Assembly (NCBI GenBank): GCA_009746045.1
Contig: RPFO01000080.1
Location: forward strand, 770,420 to 834,419
Length of the DNA: 64,000 nt
Reading direction: 5' to 3'
DNA from: Mesostigma viride
Taxonomy: Eukaryota; Streptophyta; Mesostigmatophyceae; Mesostigmatales; Mesostigmataceae
Shown: positions 1 through 10,235 of the stretch, piece after piece
How positions within the stretch are numbered: position 1 is the stretch's first letter
Layout: the number at the start of each line of letters is the position of its first letter
Program-made: the position numbers and the translations under genes
The notes under the pieces: generated by a model
Databases searched by the model: none
Told to the model about the DNA's origin: nothing
Seen by the model: the letters and a program-made list of their open reading frames with translations, nothing else

Positions 1-1
1 G

Positions 2-199
2 GCGGCGATAAAGCAGCAGCTGCACCAGGGGGGGTACGACGCCATAACCACGATGTCGTCATCTACTCGTCACAAGTTCGTTCATGGCGCTGGTTTTCGG
101 TTCGTTCTCGACGGGGGAGTCAAGGATATGAACATAGGGTTTGTGACCCCTTTTCACTTTCGCGTTTCACTTTCGAGGCGGCCTTCAGGCACTGCCTGA
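2..199 (+). CDS. C-terminal end of a TE-C ORF (partial, runs off window)
   Basis: Open from the window edge to a TGA at 197-199. It is the same protein as the complete minus-strand ORF at 42564-43070 in TE-C copy 2. The visible part contains the residues KQQLHQGGYDAITT and ends SLSRRPSGTA. Function is not established; see the full-length copy for the cysteine motif. Confidence 0.5.
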   Translation, partial: AAIKQQLHQGGYDAITTMSSSTRHKFVHGAGFRFVLDGGVKDMNIGFVTPFHFRVSLSRRPSGTA

Positions 200-627
200 A
201 AATTAGCAACCACGTTTGGAACTCTTCGGACCACCTGTGAAACTAATCACATTTGATGATGTGCTGGCGGGCCTGGGCATCGCATTTGAGCATTACTTCG
301 AGCAGGGCTCAACAAGCTCGATTCGCCAACTCAACCCGAAGAAGCCCTAAGCTGCGGTAAGACATATATTTGTGTGGATGGCTCTTGATATCATGCTGAA
401 TTTCTAGTCTTCTCTAGGTGGACAGTTCATGTGCAGCCATACAGGTCATCCATGTGTGTTTTAACCATGTTGCATGTGCCACAGATATTATGAGCAGTAT
501 TTACTAAGTGTGCTGGAGTCGTTGTTGCATGCTTGTTGTATTTCACAGTTCACGCCTGCATGAACGCATCGTTGATACTAATGATTATTCATATTGCATG
601 ACTGTTCTATTGGGGACGCCGCGCTTG

Positions 628-2386
628 ATGTCACAACGTGGCCGAAAGGGTGCATCCACCGCTGACGGCCGGTGGGTGATATCGATGGACGCATTTCCGA
701 AGAAGCCAGCCGCGGGCCACACCCATGGCGCGGGCGGGGGCGCGGGCGGGGGCGGGGGCGGGGGAGAAGGCGCGGGTGCGGGCGCGGGCGCCACCCAAGA
801 CGCGGGCGCGGGCGCGGGCCCAGGCGGGGCGGGGGCGGGGGCGCAGGCGCCGGCGCGGGTGCGGGCGCGGGCGCCACCCAAGGCGCGCGCGCGGGCGCGG
901 GCGGGGGTGGGGGCGCAGGCGCCGGCGCGGGTGCGGGCGCGGGCGCCACCGCCGACTTGGATGATGAGCCAGCAACCGAAGCCGAGAGGGAGAGGCACCG
1001 CTCTTCGAAGGTGTTCGATCTCGAAGTGTTTTGGGGCCCGGATATGACCGTGTATGTCCGCTGGCGCCTAGCCGCATCGGAGACGTTGGTAAATGCACCG
1101 GTGAACAAGTGGCAGCCCACAGGGCCTAATGGCGAGGCTTGTGACGGGGTCACGCCCATTGGGTACACCCCGCAGGGAGATCCTGTCTATGGGTGCCTCC
1201 TCATAGAGCGTGGCAAGGCCCCAAAGGAAGTCCTGGTCTAGTGCCGCTTTTTGAATGGGACGAGGGCGGTGCCAGGAGATGTACCTGCGCTAGCCTTCAC
1301 AGCCTTTTTCCTGACATCGTCGCCGCTGAGAAGCAGCAGTTGCTGGACGGATGGATTGAGCAGGTGCCAAAGTCCGTGGAGGATGTGCGTGCCAACAACG
1401 AGAATCTGTTCGACATCATGGAGCAAAAGCTCAAAGAGAAGCGTGAACTGCAAGCGAACAAGGCGGTACCCTTACCGCTGCGATCTGCAGGCGACCAGTC
1501 GGTTGCGCGGGCAACACGAGCACTGAGGCTGCCCATAAAACAAGTAATCTCACACGTCGCTTGCCCTGCCCGCGAGATTCAAGCGCAGATCAACCGCGCA
1601 TGTGCGCCCGCTGCGCGAGGGAGCACATCAACGGCAACGCCCGCTTTGCGCACACTGATTTCCGGCAGGCACACCTTCAAGGTGAATGGAAGCCTCATAC
1701 GACGCAGCGACCTACTCGTTGTTAAGCGGCCAGCCGTCACCTGCGGGCAGGGAATGCCGTGGGCACCACACATGCTGGTGAAGGTCCTTGATCTGGAAGG
1801 CGATCGCACGGAGCGTGACAGCATTGTCGCCTCTCCTTACTACGCACCGTCGTGGACGGGCCAGTTTTCTAGAGTGACATTAGGTGGCGGCAGCGCAGGG
1901 ATGACGGTCCCCATTTCTGATGTACACCTGCAGCACTGGACAGTAGGCGGTACGGCAGAGGTGCACCAGCCTGAGCTGATCAGTACCGGCAAACTGTCAG
2001 CTGCCACGGTGGCGGCGTTGAAAGAGCACCCGCAGATTGACTTTGAGCATTACAAGACTGCCACCGCCGCCAGGGCAGCAGCAAAGGATGACTGCAATGC
2101 CTACTTTGCCGAGCATGGAGCACGTGCGCTTATCGGGATGCGCCTGTGTGCCCTGTTTCCGGGGATAGCGAGGAAGAGGGAGCGCTTCCATGGCTGGGTC
2201 ACTAAGGTTCAGGAAAGGGGAGGTCACCTGCTCATCAAGGCGATGTGGGCTGATGGGCAGTATGAGGACTATCATGCCCTGGCGGAGGTGACGCAGTTCG
2301 TGTGCGGCTGCCCACACCCAGTCGAGGCATTTGGCCGCGCTCGCTTCTTTCCACAGGAGCTAGGCTGGCACCGTGAACGCAGGTGA
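628..2386 (+). pseudogene. TE-C long protein, frameshifted copy
   Basis: Homologue of the minus-strand gene at 40376-42135. The likely start is ATG at 628 (MSQRGRKGAS...). The chain passes through a Gly/Ala/Arg-rich segment encoded by a GC hexamer repeat (725-952), whose frame changes inside the repeat. After DLDDEPATEAE comes a folded-looking region (FWGPDMTVYVRWRL). Near 1220 copy 2 has five C where this copy has four, so the frame shifts and continues as 1193-2386. The C-terminus (LIGMRLCALFPG to about DGQYEDYHAL) looks like a Tudor/SH3-type barrel. The gene is inactive here unless the missing base is an assembly error. No family assigned. Confidence 0.6.
725..952. repeat. GC-rich GGCGCG/GGGGGC-type coding microsatellite
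   Basis: Nearly pure G/C hexamer-like repeat encoding GAGAGA, RGRGRG or ARARAR depending on frame. It sits in the N-terminal part of the TE-C long protein and recurs in copy 2 at about 41815-42045. Frame changes within it probably arise by slippage. Confidence 0.85.
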
Positions 2387-2424
2387 TGGCACCCACATAG
2401 ACGATGCCGTCCCTGCTGTGCACA

Positions 2425-2600
2425 GTGACAGTGAAGGCGGGGAGGAGGAGGAAGAGGGAGAGAAAGAGGGGGAGAAAGAGGGGGAGGAGGAGGGGGAGGA
2501 GGAGGGAGAGGGGGAGGGAGAATGGGAGGGGGAGGGGGAGGAGGAAGAGGGAGAGGGAGAGGGAGAGGAGGATGCGGAATGGGAGCCGGGGATGACTGGT
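2425..2600. repeat. Purine-rich GGGGGAG/GAGGAG simple repeat
   Basis: A G/A-only tract just downstream of the TE-C long ORF stop, encoding poly-Glu/Gly if read through. The counterpart in copy 2 (40165-40330) has a different internal arrangement, so the tract length is unstable. 2600-3034 holds no supported gene. Confidence 0.85.
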
Positions 2601-3034
2601 AGATGAGACGGTGCCATCTACCGGCGCATGGAATGAAGTGGTAGACAAGTTTACTCATGGTTGTCGGCAAGTAGAGCATGCACGCCTGGCCTAGCTGAAT
2701 TTAAATCAACGAGTTGAGTTTGGAGAGGCTGCATTTTGCTTGGATGAAGAATGTGTTAGCATGGCCAAACTTTTATGGCTTGTAGCCAAATCCTCTTGGG
2801 GTATGTGCACAGTGTACTAGCGGTGTTGTGCAATTGCGAGGATTCCTGTCTTGTAGCGATGTGGCCTCTCACCCTGCAGCCTGGTAGATGTGATGGCATG
2901 CAGCCACCCATCATTGGTCATCCGATCTGGTGTGATTTGCATTTGCACACCTTGTATTAAGGCCATGATATGATGATGTCTTGTTATTTTTGATGTGTAT
3001 ATGCGAAAAGAGGCATAATATGCTTGTATATAGT

Positions 3035-3830
3035 GCTAGCAAATGTCACTACCTTTACCTATGCCTGACCTTACAAGTTGAGGATGGTCTAATGTAGTGG
3101 CAAACAGGTTATTTACAACAATTCACAGTTTTCTGACATAGTTTGAGGCAACTATACTTACCAAAATGCTTGAAAAAGGCAAAAATTGCACCATTTATGC
3201 TAGCAAACGTCACTATTTTGAGATCAAACTGGGCCCAAACTTGGCCCATGGTCTAATCTAGTGGGTGTTAGGTTGCTTCCAACATTTCATAGCTTTCTGA
3301 CATAGTTTGATATTGTTTAGTAGCTTACACTGAGCAAAATGCTTGAAAATGGCAAAAAATGCACCATTTATGCTAGCAAACGTCACTATTTTGACGTCAG
3401 ACTGAGCCCAAACTTGGCCCATGGTCTAATCTAGTGGTGTTTAGGTTGCTTCCAATATTTCATAGCTTTATGACGTAGTTTGATATTGTTTAGTAGCTTA
3501 CACTGAGCAAAATGCTTGAAAATGGCAAAAAATGCAGTATTTATGCTAGCAAACGTCACTATTTTGAGTTCAGATTGACCCCAAACTTTGTGCATGGTCT
3601 ATTCTAGTGGTAATTAGGTTGCTTGCAAATATCCATGATGGTTTGACGTGATTTAGTACTGTTTCCTATTTATTACTATTTAATTTAACAAAAAATGACA
3701 AAAATGTACCTTTATTGCTAGCAAATGTCACCAAGATGACGTCCGATCGATACCAAACTTTGTACGAGGTCTATTTTGGTTGCAAACATCATGCATGACA
3801 ATTTTCAGCATAAAAAGACAAACTTCGGTA
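3035..3830. repeat. Subterminal tandem repeats of about 172 bp in TE-C
   Basis: The phrase GCTAGCAAACGTCACTATTT and its variants recurs at about 3035, 3199, 3372, 3545 and 3717, giving a period of 164-173 bp. Each unit also carries CCATGGTCTAATCTAGTGG and a TTTAGTAGCTTACACTGAGC-like stretch. The array ends about 45 bp from the element terminus and is mirrored at 38900-39705. Subterminal repeats are typical transposase-binding regions in CACTA-like elements; that role is inference. Confidence 0.8.
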
Positions 3831-3845
3831 CGAAGTACATTTTGC

Positions 3846-3877
3846 GTGCTGGAGTACATTCTTAATGGCTGGTAGGG
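3846..3877. repeat. Terminal inverted repeat of TE-C copy 1
   Basis: About 32 bp running from GTGCTGGAGTACATTCTTAA to GGCTGGTAGGG. The same motif ends both sides of TE-C copy 2 (38866-38897 and 47320-47351), with A/G variants at two positions. Confidence 0.8.
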
Positions 3878-4275
3878 TCGCCGACGTTGCGCTGGTAGTG
3901 GCTGGTCAAGATAAACAGGCGTTGGCTTGGTTCGTCAAAGGTGTAGAGCCAGGACGTGTCGCGGTAGTCGATAGCCGCCCCCCCCTTCGGGGCCACGAAG
4001 AGCTTCCGTTCCTGTACGAGGAACTCGAGAACCTCGACGCATTCCTGCGGCGACAGTCTCTGCCACTCGAAGAGGGAGAACATTCCGTCGCCGGGCAAGT
4101 ATTGGCTCCATTTGTGGCGATCGTGGCATGGTTTCTTGGGTTCAGGCGAGGCGCTTGGCGAGGGTTCGGCGGGTAAGCCTGTCGGCTGAACAATGGCGAG
4201 GGCGAGAGGGATGGGCTGGGCGCTGGGAAGCTGGGCCAGCTCCTTTTCCAGCCCTCGTTTTGCTTTGGTCGTCAT
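3878..4275 (-). pseudogene. Unknown protein ORF truncated by TE-C copy 1
   Basis: A minus-strand reading frame of about 130 codons starting MTTKAKRGLEKELAQL. It has a Pro/Ser-rich linker and then a denser segment (FSLFEWQRLSPQECVEVLEF ... LFVAPKGGAAIDYRD ... SQRLFILTSHYQ). Its last sensible residues coincide with the end of TE-C at 3877, so the transposon appears to have inserted into it and removed the C-terminus. I do not recognise the family. It could be a host gene exon or part of another mobile element. 4276-4450 shows nothing further. Confidence 0.4.
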
Positions 4276-4451
4276 AGCTGGTCACGTGCGTAACTTTGGC
4301 AATACTGCGTTTCAGCCGTAACCGATTATACTGGCGTGTGCGTCTGAAAAAAGCGCATCGAATGCAACTGGTCTGACCGAATTTGGGGCTCAGACGCAAA
4401 AGATCTGAGCTCCGCCGTCAGCCATACCGCCGTCAGCCATTTTCGTTTACA

Positions 4452-5530
4452 AAAACTGAGTTGGTTGGTTGGTTAATGCAACATCCATGGGAAGTCCCAT
4501 TATAGGCATGGCTTGGCTAAATATTGAAGGCATCATCCATAAGGGCCATTATGGGCGCACATGCGTGTGGGCCACATGCTAGGCTAAGCCTGCATGACTA
4601 ATCTACACTACTGGTATATATTCCCTAGTCTGAGGTGGCAGGAGGTGCCTGCCAGGGCTTGTGGTCAACGTGGATGACCGCCCCCTTCCAGTATACCGGC
4701 TTCCCCCCTGCGCTCTGCCGGAGCTGAAGGTAGGTCGGCCATAGCTCGCGTCGCCGCTGTTGCTGGGCCAGGGTCAAGTCGTCGTCCAGCGTGAAGCGAG
4801 TCCTCGAGAGCTTCGTGCGGCATTTAAGGAACGCCAGCTTGTCCGCCATGTACTTAAAGGTGAGGAGCACGGGTGCCGGGCCAGCCTTACCCCGCGCGGG
4901 GGAGGCGGACAGCCGACATCCGCAGCTCACCAGTGAGTTGCATGGGGGCAAGAATGTCGGGCTTAAATGCCGTGAGAAGGCTCGTCGAGGTCTCACCTGC
5001 CGGCTGATCGAAGTGCTTAATTGACGATGACATTGTGGCTGCGCTGGGTGATGTCGGCCTCCTCGCGAAGGTCGAGGGCTTGTTGCTTGAGCTGTGCCGC
5101 AATGGTGGAGGTGGTGGAGGTGGTATGATGCTTAAGCAAGTCCGCCCAGGTGGAGGGAGCATCACTGGCTGGGCCAGCAGATGCCTGGCGGCTGGGCAGC
5201 GATGTCCTTCACCACAGTGGGCGGTGAGGCCGGCGGTGTCATGCAAGCTCTCAAGGGCGGTGGCGGTGCCGCTTGGAGGCGCTGGTCGAGGTCGAGGAGC
5301 TGGGCCGTGATGTCGGCAGTGTAGGCGGAAAGGGCAGTGGAGGTGGAGGCGACGGTGGTGGAAAGGTGAGGAAGCTCAGCAGCCAACGTGCCGCCCAGTG
5401 CTGCTACGACGTACGGCAGCAAGGGGGGTCACGTGCTGCTGGAAGGCTTCCGTAAGGATGGAACGGAGTGTGGGGGCGGAGATGGATGGAGCCCAGATCT
5501 CGCCATCAGAGCGCATGAGAAGGGAGTCCA
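4452..5530 (-). mobile_element. LINE ORF1-like element remnant, copy 1
   Basis: Closely similar to 60228-61260: a degenerate ORF followed by about 170 bp of shared 3' sequence containing CCATGG...CCCATTATA...GGGCGCACATGC. Read on the minus strand, it ends in a short AACC-type repeat near 4452-4466. The best coding block (4628-4870, minus) reads LAFLKCRTKLSRTRFTLDDD, LTLAQQQRRRELWPTYLQL and VYWKGAVIHVD. This is the layout of the C-terminal RNA-binding domain of LINE ORF1 proteins ('K.L....I.L..DLT..Q...R..LWP'). Upstream pieces (5162-5422) form a likely helical region (ITAQLLDLDQRLQ). No endonuclease or reverse transcriptase is present. The frame is broken several times, partly at G/C runs. 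Confidence 0.55.
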
Positions 5531-5537
5531 GCTATAA

Positions 5538-5620
5538 TATATGATCATATTTCTGGCCTGCGCGGGCCGTTGTCTCTTTGATATAATCTCAAGGAGACAA
5601 CCAGCGCAGGCCAGAAATCG
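5538..5620. repeat. Imperfect hairpin at the edge of a dispersed repeat
   Basis: ATTTCTGGCCTGCGC near 5548 pairs with GCGCAGGCCAGAAAT near 5605-5619, and GTTGTCTC pairs with GAGACAAC. The right arm is the start of the 5589-5867 repeat; the left arm is absent beside the second copy at 28298. Confidence 0.6.
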
Positions 5621-5867
5621 GGAGAATCCCGACCATGGTAGCTCGAGCCTGCCGTTATCTTTTCCGCGTGTTCGAGTCGTTCAGGATGATGAAGATGGAT
5701 GGTGATGGAAATGTGTATCCTTGTGCATTGAAATTATGGCTGGCTTACCTGTAGAGCGACTAGATGACCTAGACGGTGGGGCCGGAAACAGCATGCTTGA
5801 TCAGGGCGTGTGTTTCGAGCCTAACTGGCCGGGAGTGTCTAGTGGTGAGCACCATTGCTGCGATCGC
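5589..5867 (+). mobile_element. SINE-like dispersed repeat, copy 1
   Basis: About 279 bp nearly identical to 28298-28573, starting AAGGAGACAACCAGCG and ending GCACCATTGCTGCGATCG. Inside is GTGTTCGAGTCGTTC, close to a Pol III B box (GTTCGANTC). About 30 nt upstream is GGTAGCTCGAGCC, a loose A-box candidate. This copy has no clear target duplication, but copy 2 has one. There is no simple tail at the 3' end, so the SINE assignment is tentative. Confidence 0.5.
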
Positions 5868-5929
5868 TCTCCCACCATTTACGAGGAAATACCCGCAACA
5901 CTAGGAAGTCGGAAAAAATTCGTCCTGAT

Positions 5930-6260
5930 ATTTCTTGATATCGTCCTGAGTTTTTTTTGAGAAATCCTGAGAAATCCTGAGAAATCCTGAGATATCTTGA
6001 GATTGTCTTGAGATCGTCTTGAGATTTCCTGAGATTTTTCCTGAGATTGCCCTGATTTTTCCTGATTTTTTTCGTCTTCACAAAATCTGGTAAGTGCACA
6101 CCTCGGGTCCTGAGATTTCTGGTGAAAAACTCAGGTCTTGAGATTTTGACTTTGTAGTGAAAATCTCAGGACAAAATCTCAGGACAATCTCAGGACAAAA
6201 AAACGAGTAGAATCTCAAGAAAATCTCAGGACAAAAAAACGAGTAGAATCTCAAGAAAAT
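5930..6260. repeat. Diverged short tandem/inverted repeat (TCCTGAGAAA / TCTCAGGACA)
   Basis: The left half repeats GAAATCCTGA/TTGAGAT-like 10-11-mers. The right half carries the complementary AATCTCAGGAC units, including two copies of a GGACAAAAAAACGAGTAGAA block. The two halves can form a long imperfect hairpin. No coding potential beyond chance frames. Confidence 0.6.
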
Positions 6261-6880
6261 CAAGAACATGCACAGGCGAATTCTCCAGCCATTCTGGGAC
6301 AAAAAAATGGTGTTATCAGGGACCAACAGAAATACGACAATGCAAGATGATTACAACAGGGGCATGACTCACAATCAGTGCATTTATTACATTGATAAAT
6401 ATTATTTAAAAAATCTTTTATTCATAGGCAAAAAATAAATCACAACAAAAAGAGGATTGTTTCTTCATCGTTTGGCAGATCTTGTAGATCATTTGGTTCT
6501 TCATATACTCTGCCAAACTGTGCTTCGTTGCACATTTACCTGCACGCATAAACCAGGAAGGGGGAAAAAAGGCATTAAACAGGACCATGATTAGAAACGC
6601 TGGGCTGCAGCATGTGCACATGTACACCTAACCAGACCAAAGGCATAGCAAACAACATCATGCTCGGCATAAAAAAAGATACTTCTGACTGGTACAAAAC
6701 ATTGAAAGGGTGACCCAAGTGAAAGCCTAGCACCGCCATTATTGAGATGTGCAAGACCAAGAAACCACGACATTGCATATGACCGATGCATTGAAAAAGG
6801 GAAAACACGTTTATTAACTGTGAAGCTCCAGGGTAACTAGACTAAATTTCTTCAGGGCAAGGGACTAATTGAATTCAGCA
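6261..6880. other. No supported gene
   Basis: AT-leaning sequence with only short chance reading frames on the minus strand. No repeat or domain recognised. Confidence 0.5.
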
Positions 6881-6884
6881 AGCA

Positions 6885-7445
6885 AGCGTACATGCGCGCA
6901 AGGACGAGAGTGGCTAAATAAGGAAGCAAGGGCGTAACAAAGGAAGCAAGGGACTGATTAGATTCAGCAAGCAAGCAATTGCAAGCATGCAAGGAAGAGG
7001 GGCTAACAAAGGAAGCAAGGGCCTAACAAAGGAATCAGGGGACTGATTCCATTCAGCAAGTGGTCAAGCATGCAGGGAAGGAACGGCCTAACCAAGTAGG
7101 CAAGGTCATATCAAAGGAAGCAAGGCATTAATTAAATTCAGCAAGCATGCGAGGAAGAGTGGCTTACAAAGGAAGCATGGGACTAAGAAAGGAAGCAAGG
7201 GACTAATTACATTCAGGAAGCACGCATGCAAGGAAGCAAGGGAATAAAGCAAGGAACTAATCAAATTCAGCAAGCGGCTAAACAACCAAGCAAGGGCCTA
7301 ATCAAGGAAGAAAGCAACCACGCAAAGAAGCAAGCAAGCACGCAAAGACGGAAACAAGCATGCAAGGAAGCAAGGGGTTTATCGAACTCAGCAAGCAAGC
7401 ATGCAAGGAAGCAAGGAGCAAGTGAGGGACCAAGGGACTAATCAA
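6885..7445. repeat. Degenerate minisatellite (AAGGAAGCAAGGGACTAATT / CAGCAAGC)
   Basis: Repeated phrases AAGGAAGCAAGGGACTAATT, ATTCAGCAAGCAAGC and GCATGCAAGGAAG recur irregularly about every 50-70 bp. They are built on a GCAA/GGAA short-period core. Reading frames through it are by-products of the repeat. Confidence 0.75.
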
Positions 7446-8420
7446 CTTTATGACACTTACCACGCAGAAGGGACAACCTCATGACCGCGGAGAAGATAAC
7501 ATTCCGTCCCTCCTGTTGCGATTGCAAAGGGGAGAAAGAATAGTAGTGATGTAAGGAATGAATTCCAGTGCAAAATTAGGAAAATACCTTCAATAACAAA
7601 GCTAGTAAGTAGGCAAGGTAATTAAAAAGTAGGTAGCAAACTGATGACAACATGCACATACTCACGCATGGACCAACCAAGTTAGTATCTAATCTACTAT
7701 GTGGCTTATGAGGAAGCACCATGAAACATTTGACCTTACTGGCTTCATCAGAACACGTCTAGATGCTTTTCCTTTGCAAAGATAGTCGCAATTGACGCTT
7801 GGGGTTTGCATGGGATTCAGGTCTGCATGGACGTGCTTTGACAACAAACGGGCATGTACGCACAAAAATGCCCAAGGACGGTACTTCATGATGGTCATCT
7901 TCATGAAATTGACCACGCATGTAAGAGGACAAGAAATCAAGTATTCAGAGTTCATGCTATACTAAGAAACCAGCTTTTGCTCAGAATGCCGCTTTTGCGG
8001 TCTATGGGCCTTCCAATGCAAACTGCCAAGCAATTCTCATAAGTATCCTTGCTCAGCTACGCAGTTGCTCATTTTCCCGGCTCCATTCCTCTTCGATCAC
8101 AGCCTGTCCATGACGGCCTTGTAGGTTTTGGATAGCTCCAGAATCTCGCTCTGTTTATTCTCCGTTACTTATGTCACTCACATGTCGTCGCTACTAGAAC
8201 CGCTTCTAGTGCGGTTCTCGCTGCCACCCCTGCTGCCACACCTGCAGCGCTTGTTATTCGGTGGTTGCATTCATTGGTTACGTATGGAAATCGGTTGCCC
8301 CATCGCTCGAGCTAGCGTGTATGTGCCCTCACTGCCCGCTAGCCCCAGCACTGACTTGACTGCGAACAACGGCTAGGGCTACGTCAGACGCGTTTTTTTG
8401 AATTTGCGCAAAAAAAAAGG
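7446..8420. other. No supported gene
   Basis: Unique-looking sequence between the minisatellite and the left arm of the inverted duplication. Short frames only; none has a recognisable domain. Confidence 0.4.
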
Positions 8421-8486
8421 AGTTTTTGTAAACATCTGACACTGATTTCTTCAGACGATGCGCAAGGCTGGGATGCGCAAGGCTGG

Positions 8487-8918
8487 TGTCAGAAGTATCG
8501 ACACACCTGCCTGAAACTAGTACTTATAGTTTAGTGCTAGCTCTGGACTACATGAACGGGCATGTGCCGCATGTTTAAGTTCTGTTCCATAAGTGACCCA
8601 GTCATTCTGTGACTGACCTTGAACTTTGGTTGTGAATGGTTGGCTTGAGATCACGTTATGATTGTAACTGCCACACAGTCAGAAAAGAACCGGTTTGGTG
8701 TGGCCACGTTGTAGGTAGATCATAACTGCTACCCAGTAGCTGAGCCTGGAATTGTTTAAAAGGCGAAGCTACGCACCTTGTTTGCCCTCTCAGTACCTCA
8801 CACCTCACACACTCCTGTGGTGGAACTAGCAGCCGGCCAGCTGCCGACTGAGACTTATTTTTATCTGAGTGAAAGAAAGTAAAACTTTGTGGCAAACATT
8901 GTTTTCTCACTCCTAACA
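8487..8918 (+). repeat. Copia-1 5' LTR
   Basis: 432 bp, TG...CA ends, apparently the same sequence as 14446-14877. Contains TTGTTTAAAAGGCGAAGC near 8752, a plausible TATA-like/core promoter region, followed by the CACACCTCACACACTCC tract. Confidence 0.95.
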
Positions 8919-8936
8919 TGGCATCGGAGTGCGGTT
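8919..8936 (+). promoter_or_regulatory. Copia-1 primer binding site
   Basis: TGGCATCGGAGTGCGG directly abuts the LTR. It resembles the initiator-Met tRNA primer site common in plant and algal copia elements (TGGTATCAGAGC), with mismatches. Confidence 0.7.
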
Positions 8937-9164
8937 CGCACGCCTTTCGACCTGCTTACCGCTGGTAAAAGTCGTTTCCGGAGGCTCTGCTCGCGGTTGA
9001 CTTTAGATTTGTGTATTTCGGCAAGATTTGCATGACGACAGCGTAGGCGGAGGTTTGATTCCCGTCTGGCGCTTAATACAAAAGGTGCTTGGTTCGATTC
9101 CTGGACGGAATCTCTTGGTCAACGTTACCTTTTTTTTCGGAGTTTTCTGCTGTTTTTTGCTGGA

Positions 9165-10171
9165 ATGGCTTCCGGCACTCGTAGCCAGGTCGCTTCCGCG
9201 AGTCGCGCTGCTGGCAGTAACGATTTTGATGCCGACGACTCTGCCGGTCTGGCCGCTTTGACTGCAACTTCCGTAACTCTAACCGATTCGGGTCTCCCAG
9301 GCGAAGTATTTTTTGACGCAGCAGCTGGGCTGGCTGCCCTGGCTTTGCCCCCGCCCGGTGGTGACGAGGACGCCGCCCACGGTGCTCCCGACGGTAAGAA
9401 TCCGGCGGTTGACGGTGGTGGTTTGAGCCGCGGTACGGCGGGGGGGGGCCCCGCCCGAGCCTCCTTTGTGGCTTGCAAGGAGCTTTTGAAGGGTGTTCGT
9501 GGGGTCAAGGTTTTTACCGGCTCCGATTGGACGCTGTGGATCCCTTTTAAGGACCATTTCTTGGGCCTTGTTTCCCTTTATGCTGGCCTCCTTGGAGTGC
9601 TGGCAGGTGTTGTCCAGAACGTGCAACTGGATCGGCTCCTTTACGTTGCCTTGTTGGCCGTCGTCGATGGGCCTGCGCGTGCCTTGATGCAGACGCTCCC
9701 CCTGGATCGTCGCCTGGGCAGTCTGGCCATCACCAAGCTCATCCAGGTCTATGAGCATGGCAAGCTCACCAAGTCCATGCGTCTGGACTTGTGGAAACAA
9801 ATGGCCCAACTTCGTCAAACTGCTCGCGAGACTGTGGAGCCGTATGTGAACCGCTCGGAACTGCTGTACGCCAAGCTACAGGCTGCAGGCATTACGTTCC
9901 CAGTCGCTGCCTTCATTGCCAGCGTCCTCAGCGGTCTGCGCGCCGAGTACCGGCCCGCGCTAATCTCCCTCCGTCTTGACGAGGTCGAGACTGTTCCGGT
10001 CCTGCGGCAGCGCCTGATGGAAGTTGAAGATCTGCTGACGGGTGGCCTCCCGTCCCCTGCAGATTCTGGCTCTGCCTCCAACCACGCGTACCATACCCCT
10101 GGCCGGGGGCGTGGCCCACGGAATGGCGGTGCCCGCGGCAACGGCAACGGCAACAGCAACGGCACCGGAAG

Positions 10172-10235
<64 letters not shown>

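Larger units (their letters stand above)
1..3877 (+). mobile_element. TE-C copy 1: 3' part of a large TIR transposon, cut by the window edge
   Basis: This stretch is the reverse complement of 38866-about 42770, with only small differences. Both copies stop at the same terminal motif: copy 1 ends ...GGCTGGTAGGG at 3877, and copy 2 begins CCCTACCAGCC at 38866. Homology ends abruptly there, so 3877 is a real element end. The 3 bp after it (TCG) would be the target duplication; the other end lies before position 1. Contents in order are the tail of a small ORF, a long GR/GA-rich protein gene, purine-rich simple repeats and about 172-bp tandem repeats next to the terminus. A 3-bp duplication with subterminal repeats resembles EnSpm/CACTA elements, but no transposase catalytic domain is visible here, so the superfamily is inferred. 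Confidence 0.85.

Noticed and set aside
578-1168. Pro/Ala/Arg-rich minus-strand ORFs opposite the TE-C gene
   Set aside because: Complement of the GC hexamer repeat; the same artefact appears in copy 2.
3035-3830. CRISPR-like array (regular repeats)
   Set aside because: Units are about 172 bp with diverged, unspaced repeats inside a eukaryotic transposon; no short direct repeats with unique spacers and no cas genes.
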